Part shown: positions 58,932 to 64,000 of the stretch, piece by piece
How positions within the stretch are numbered: the stretch's first letter is position 1
How the letters are laid out: each line of letters begins with the position of its first letter
DNA from: Acanthopleura granulata
Taxonomy: Eukaryota; Mollusca; Polyplacophora; Chitonida; Chitonidae
Length of the DNA: 64,000 bases
Direction: 5' to 3'
NCBI GenBank assembly: GCA_016165875.1
Contig: JABBOT010000004.1
Span: forward strand, 2,728,001 to 2,792,000
Made by a program: the position numbers and the translations under genes
Notes under the pieces: generated by a model
What the model saw: the letters and a program-made list of their open reading frames with translations, nothing else
Databases searched by the model: none
What the model was told of the DNA's origin: nothing

Positions 58932-59039
58932 ATTTATTTATTTTTTTATTTCCATGGGGTTTTACGCTGTACTCAAGAATATTTCACTCATACGGCCAGT
59001 ATTATAGTGGGAGGAAACTGGGTAGAGCCCATGGGAACA
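58932..59039 (-). mobile_element. SINE inserted within another SINE
   Basis: A 108-bp minus-orientation copy: (TTTA)n tail, GGTTTTACGCTGTACTCAAG, AATATTTCACTCATACGGCC, AGTATTATAGTGGGAGG, AAACTGGGTAGAGCCC, then a sharp 5' truncation at ATGGGAACA. It is flanked by GCCCTTCTAT (58922-58931) and GCCCTCCTAT (59040-59049), a 10-bp target-site duplication with one mismatch. This fixes both boundaries and shows that it arrived after the outer copy. Confidence 0.9.
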
Positions 59040-59112
59040 GCCCTCCTATAAGGAAAATGTTCTTGAGTACAGCGTAAATCACCAATCAAATAAATAAATA
59101 AATAAGTAAATA
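59040..59112 (+). mobile_element. Outer SINE, 3' part (resumes after insertion)
   Basis: Right duplication copy GCCCTCCTAT, then AAGGAAAATGTTCTTGAG, TACAGCGTAAATCACCAATC and (AAAT)4 with a terminal AAGTAAATA. Joined to 58843-58931 without the insertion, the blocks are in the normal order of one SINE. Confidence 0.88.
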
Positions 59113-59570
59113 CCCTGGAAGATAATAAGAGGGCCAAGCTCTGATAAAGGGGCTGGGGCAGCACTCTGGATTGAAGAAAATTCATTCAGCCCCGCCCAGA
59201 TACTGGAGATGAGAAATCTGTCAGTGCAGCTATAATTAAACAATGGCTGTTTTATTCAGGCTATGTATAAGGCCATTCACCACCTCCAGTTTTACTTTCA
59301 AAGAAAAGATTATCTAGATCCGGGCTTCAGCACGAACAGTAAGAAAAATCATGGCAAACGGTGATAGAATTAGAAACCGGTATGGCGTTTCTAAAGATCA
59401 AGAAAGATCACAGAGTATCCAGAGAAACTGTGTGCATTGGAGAACCCTCCAGTTAGTTATATGAGGCCTTCACAATATGTGTTCGACACAGTGACAAAAA
59501 CTGAGCCGTTGTCTAATAGGGTTACACATGTTCGCCTACTACATCCAACCAAAGACTGACCCACCCTGAG
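59113..59570. other. No recognisable feature
   Basis: Spacer between two SINE insertions with no coding signal. Confidence 0.5.
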
Positions 59571-59834
59571 GGCCTCCGTGACTCAGTCGGTTAGCGCGTT
59601 ATCGCAGCACAATGACCCGAAGACTCCCACCAAATGCGGTCGCTGTGAGTTCAAGACCAGCTCATGCTGACTTCCTCTCCGGTCGTACGTGGGAAGGTCT
59701 GGCAGCAACCTGCGGATGATCGTGGGTTTCCCCCGGGCTCTGCCCGGTTTCCACCCACCATAATGCTGACCGCCGTCGTATAAGTGAAATATTCTTGAGT
59801 AAGGCGTAAAACACCAATCAAATAAATAAATGAA
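59571..59834 (+). mobile_element. Full-length tRNA-derived SINE
   Basis: This is the only copy with its head. GGCCTCCGTGACTCAGTCGG begins a tRNA-like region whose TGACTCAGTCGGTTAGCGC fits a Pol III A box. GTCGCTGTGAGTTCAAGACC further on fits a B box (GGTTCRANNCC type). Then come the core (CTCTCCGGTCGTACGTGGG, AACCTGCGGATGATCGTGGG, GGGCTCTGCCCGG), the CACCATAATGCTGACCGCC block, the TTCTTGAGTAAGGCGTAAAAC 3' end and (AAAT)3. Total about 264 bp. Transcription would be by RNA polymerase III from the internal promoter, with retroposition by a partner LINE. No clear target-site duplication was found. The nearly canonical sequence suggests a relatively young insertion. Confidence 0.93.
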
Positions 59835-61352
59835 AGGCCTAGAGAACCAAAACGAGCAGCTCCGAACATGTGGCATTAAGCCCATGGGGAACCTTTCCTG
59901 CCAAAATCAGTTCGGCCAAAACCTGTGTAGTCAGTTGTCCATCCCTCCGTTTACGATGAATTTTTGTGGAAAAACTGATAACGTATAATTCGTGCAGTGC
60001 AAAAGAACAATGGTCAGTTCAGCTTGGGACCGAATCGCCATTGCGCGCTAAAAGGTATCCCATTGTCCATTGGATAATCTGCACTTCAATTTGTTCTAAC
60101 ATTCCGCCCCCATTAGCTACCAACCTGACGAGAAATACAAGCAAAGTGTGCAGAATTATCGTTAACTCTAATGTATGTGAATTAAAGCCAAACTTTAACA
60201 GATATTACTGAACTCAGGTTTATTTTTATCTGATGCTCCAGTGGCTGTAGATTATGATGCAATGTACAATAATCCCATGTCCAGTGGAGTGGGAAATCAC
60301 CATTTGAACGAGCAACAGAACTGACATGAAAATATGATCAAACACACAAAAAAAGAAACCCTGCAACTTATGGAATCCTCTGTCAAGCGAGAGACAATCC
60401 ACACCAGTAAAGCACAGCATATTCAGCAGCCAAAAAATTACATTCGAGCAAAAAGTTGAAGAACAGCCCAATTCACTGTATAGATGTTGTCCACCTAAAC
60501 TAAAGTCGAGAGAACGAAGCAACATAATGATTTTACAACAGATTTGGTACCCTGGTGTGGTGCAGAATTCAATGTGTCGTTAATACTCTTGTCGGTAATA
60601 TTGTGATATTTGTCCCAAACCACACCTTCCAATGTTAAATGTCATCAAAGTAACTACAGTCACTGTAAGAGAAAATTATTTGCATGCTCCGCAGGAAACA
60701 ATAATTTGCATAAACTAAACCAATGTGTTGAAAATCGACGTGGTTAAACAGCACTGGAGAAAACACAGGTTAACACAAATACCCCCAAATCGGAAGCTTT
60801 GAACAGATCTTTGCTCTCCCGTCACAATATTACCTTTAATAGCAATTTTAAAGACAGGGCTTATAGTGCTGTTCAGATGGGCAGTGCGATAACACTATCC
60901 TTATTACAGAACTGATCCTACTTCCCTCATCAGGCCTACATCTACACTATTACACTGCCGTTGTTGCTCTGGATTTACTCTCCATCGTGTGGTCTTTAAC
61001 CTCAGTATCTTAGACAATAACCCTTCAGACGTTTTGCACTGTCTTTGTAGTTCAAAACCAAGGGATTTAACTCATAGCTGCCAGACCTTAGAAATAACAA
61101 ATCGCCTAAACCTATTACTTCGAGACTAACACCGCTATCTGTCACAGGGGAGTAAAATGATCAGATTCAGAAGCATTTCGTGATAAAACCAAACGTTTAC
61201 TATAGTTTATGTAATAAATCAGCGATATTTAGATGAAAAAAGGCTCTTCGCTAAAAGTAAAAAATATTTTACCAAAACAAAGAAAAAATATAAACAATCC
61301 TCTTCTGCTATTTGAAACATACTTCTCTCATCATCCTCTATAGTCGTGTCAT
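59835..61352. other. No supported gene
   Basis: ORFs up to 99 codons (60226-60525, minus) are without domains. Two ATTTGCAT octamers lie 35 bp apart (near 60679 and 60712) and could bind POU factors, but no promoter is attached. Confidence 0.45.
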
Positions 61353-64000
61353 ACTTTTGTCTCAAAAACAGAGATACATATGCATAGATACATGTTGTTT
61401 TCTAACTCGTGATACATACATCACAATGTTCTCAACCTTGGTAAAATAACCCTCGATTAGGTTTGTGTTGTCTCTAGAGATCTCTTTCTTATTTGACTTT
61501 TGTTTCCCATAAAAGACAGAAAAAATATGGCTGTTGTCGATGTGTAACAAATGAAACATACACCGTGCTGCTCTCATTCTGGTTGGAGTAGACAATAATG
61601 ATTAGATTTGCCTTTTTTCTATAGACATATTGTTATATGTGTTTTGTACATATCGTTATATGTGTTTTGTTCATCAAAAATACATAGCAAGGTGTCCATT
61701 TCTAATCCCTTAAAATATACATCGTACTACCCACAGTCTTGTTAGAGTAGACAATAACCCTTGATTAGTATACATTGTGTCTAGAAACTGATTGCTCCCT
61801 GGGTTTTGTTTCTCTTAAAAGACAGAGAAATGCATGGCAAGGTGTACAGGTCAAACCCATGTAAGATACAACTTGATTCTTCCAGTCTTCCTGAGGTAAA
61901 CAATAAGCCTTGGTTAGTATGCATTGCCTCTAGAGACTGATTTCTATCTGGGTTTTGTTTCTCTTAAAAGACAGAAAAATACATAGCAAGGTGTCCATGT
62001 CTAAAACCTTTAAATATACATCGTAATACCCTCAGCCTTGCTAGAGTAGACAATAACCCTTATGTAATATGCATAGTCTCTAGAGACTGATTGTTATCTG
62101 GGTTTTGTTTCTCTTAAAGGAGAGAACAATACACAGCAAGGTGTAGATGTCTAACCCTGAAAGACGCAATTTAATTCTCTCAGCCTTCATGAAGTAGACA
62201 ACAGCCCTTGATTACTATACATCCTCTCGGGACAGATTATCATCTGAGTTTTCTTTCTCTTAAAAGGCAGAAAAATAAATAGAAAGGTGTAAATGTCTAA
62301 CCCATAAAATATACAATTTAATTCTCTCAGCGTCTGTGAAGCAGACAATAGCCCTTGATTAATATGCCTTGTCTGTAGAAACAGATTGTTATCTGGGTTT
62401 TGTCTCATTAAACAGACAGAAAAATACATACCAAGATGTCCATGTCTAGCCCTTGAAAGATACAACTTAATTTTTTCAGAATATAAGTCTTCGTGAAGTG
62501 GAAAATGGTCATTGATTAGTATGCATTGTCTCTAGAGACTGATTCTTATCTTGGTTTTGTTTTTCTCAAAAGAGAGAAAGATTCATAGGAAGGTGTTCAA
62601 ATCTAACCCCTTAAAGTGTACATCGTACTACCCCGAACCTTGATAGAGTTGACAATAACCCTTGATTAATATGCATTGTTTCTATAGACTGATTCTTATC
62701 TGGGTTTTGTTTCTCTTAAAAGAGAGAAAATGCATGGCAAAGTGTCCAGGTCTAACCCATGTAAGATACAACTTAATTCTTAAGTTTTCGTGACGTAGAC
62801 AATAACCCTTAATTAGTATGCATTGTCTCTTGAAACTAATTGTTATCTGGGTCTTGTTTCTCTTCAAAGAGAGAGCAATACATAACAAGGTGTCCATGTC
62901 TAATCCATACAATTTAATTTAATTTTCTCAGCGTTCGTGAAGAAGACAATACCCCTTGATTATTATGTATTGTCTCTAAAGACTGATCGTTATTTGGATT
63001 TTAGTTCTTTTATAGGAATAAAAAATACAGAGCAAGTTGTCCATGCCTAACCCATGACATATGCAACCTAATTTTTTTAGTTTTCGTGAAGTAGACAATA
63101 GCCCTTGATTACTACGCATTGTCTCTACAGACTGATTGTTATCTGGGTTTTCTCTTAAAAGAGAGCAAAATTCATAGTTGGGTGTCCATGTCTAACCCCT
63201 TAAAATATACATCGTGCTAAACCCAGTCTTGTTAGAGTAGACGATAACCCTGTAAAGCTATGCATTGTCTCTATATACTAATTGTTATCTGGAGTTTTTT
63301 TCTCTTAAAAGAGAGAAAATACATAACAAGGTGTCCATGCGTAACCCCGAAAGATACGGTTAAATTCTCTCAGCCTTCGTGAATTAGACAATAGCCCTTG
63401 ATTGGTATACAATGTCTTTCGAGACAGATTCTTATCTGTGTTTTGTTTCTCTTAAAACACCATTAAGCATTCAGTTTAATTCTCTCAGACCACGTGAAGT
63501 AGACAAATGGCCCGTCATTACTATGTAGTGTCCCCAGATACTGCCTGTTAGAGAAAAATTCATGGCAAGGTTTCCAAGTCTAAACCCATAAAATATACAT
63601 CGTACAACCCGCAGCGGTGATGGAATATACAATAATTCTTGATTAACTTGCACTGTCTGTATAGACTGATTGGTATTCGGATTTTGTTTCTCTTAAGAGA
63701 GAGAAAATACACAGCAAGGCGTCCATCTCTAACCCTGATAGAGACCAATTAATTATTTCAGTTTTCGTGAGGTAAACAATAAGCCTTCATTAGCATGCAT
63801 TGTCTCTAGATTATTATCTGGGTTTTGTTTCTCTTAATAGACAGAAAAATTCATAGCAAGATGTCCATGTCTGACCCCATTAAATATACATCGTACTACC
63901 TCCATTGTCTAGAGTAGACAATAACCCTTGATTACTGTGCATTGTGTCCAGAGACTGATTCTTATCAGGAATTTGTTTCTCTTCAAAGAGAGAAAAATAC
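61353..64000. repeat. 148-bp satellite array with two monomer classes (continues past window)
   Basis: At least 18 units. The GTAGACAATAACCCTTGATTA anchor or its variants occur near 61443, 61591, 61750, 61899, 62050, 62199, 62345, 62501, 62652, 62799, 62945, 63094, 63241, 63388, 63502, 63629, 63776 and 63919, mostly 143-151 bp apart, with two shortened units after 63388. Each unit also has TATCTGGGTTTTGTTTCTC, TTAAAAGAGAGAAAA and AGCAAGGTGTCCATGTCTAA. Just before the anchor, one class has TACATCGTACTACCC with TTGTTAGAGTAG, and the other has GATACAACTTAATTCTCTCAG with TTCGTGAAGTAG. Minus ORFs of 60-92 codons are repeat by-products. Confidence 0.95.

Noticed and set aside
59571..59662. tRNA gene call at the SINE head
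   Set aside because: A and B boxes are present, but the cloverleaf stems are not convincing and the region is continuous with the SINE core. It is a tRNA-derived promoter, not a tRNA gene.
60670..60725. Paired ATTTGCAT octamers as a POU-factor enhancer
   Set aside because: An eight-base motif occurs often in AT-rich DNA, and no promoter or conservation evidence is available.
62187..62912. Minus ORFs of 76-92 codons with similar peptides
   Set aside because: They are translations of the 148-bp satellite, similar because the DNA is repeated, with no start or splice context of their own.
1..64000. Search for a novel defence, CRISPR or biosynthetic system
   Set aside because: No spacer-repeat array, gene cluster, operon or catalytic motif set was seen. 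The window has eukaryotic intergenic character.

Overview
The window looks like non-coding DNA from an animal nuclear genome, most likely a mollusc and possibly a bivalve. The kingdom call rests on what the sequence shows: no dense operon-like coding, only short ORFs (the longest is about 170 codons), isolated exon-sized coding stretches flanked by GT/AG splice signals, tRNA-derived SINEs with (AAAT)n tails, a decayed Tc1/mariner transposase, and many mini- and satellite arrays. The mollusc call rests on the dominant SINE, whose 3' end carries the motif TTCTTGAGTACGGCGTAAAAC. I associate this motif with molluscan genomes from memory, so the lineage is an inference.

Layout. 0-6 kb: a ~50-bp minisatellite, a broken Tc1-type transposase on the minus strand, a single terminal-repeat arm related to an element at 34.5 kb, and a 31-bp minisatellite. 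6-19 kb: mostly unannotatable AT-rich sequence with SINE fragments, a 169-codon ORF of unknown meaning, a short foldback, and a convincing TATA/initiator/CCAAT promoter with a splice donor just downstream (11.8-11.95 kb). 19-23.3 kb: three unrelated tandem arrays (43-bp, another 43-bp and 95-bp units). 24.5-24.7 kb: the best protein-coding feature, a minus-strand first coding exon of a probable class A G-protein-coupled receptor, ending in a consensus splice donor inside the first membrane helix. The rest of that gene was not found in the window. 26-34 kb: SINE remnants and weak exon candidates. 34.5-34.9 kb: a non-autonomous DNA transposon with ~90-bp terminal inverted repeats. 35-47 kb: more tandem arrays (about 20, 185, 44, 26 and 27 bp). 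49-52.5 kb: an isolated minus-strand internal exon, then a plus-strand cluster of exon-like pieces (a THAP-like start, a C2H2-like finger and two further pieces) that may be one gene or a decayed gene. 54-60 kb: the densest SINE region, including a SINE inserted into another SINE and one full-length copy with its tRNA-like head. 61.35 kb to the window end: a 148-bp satellite with two monomer classes, running off the window.

No complete multi-exon gene, rRNA, true tRNA gene, CRISPR array or operon is visible, and I found no evidence for a new enzymatic or defence system. The most informative items are repeat biology (nested SINEs, two SINE lineages sharing a core, a paired terminal-repeat family, two-class satellite organisation) and the few splice-bounded exons. 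Without RNA data or homology searches, all exon calls are provisional.
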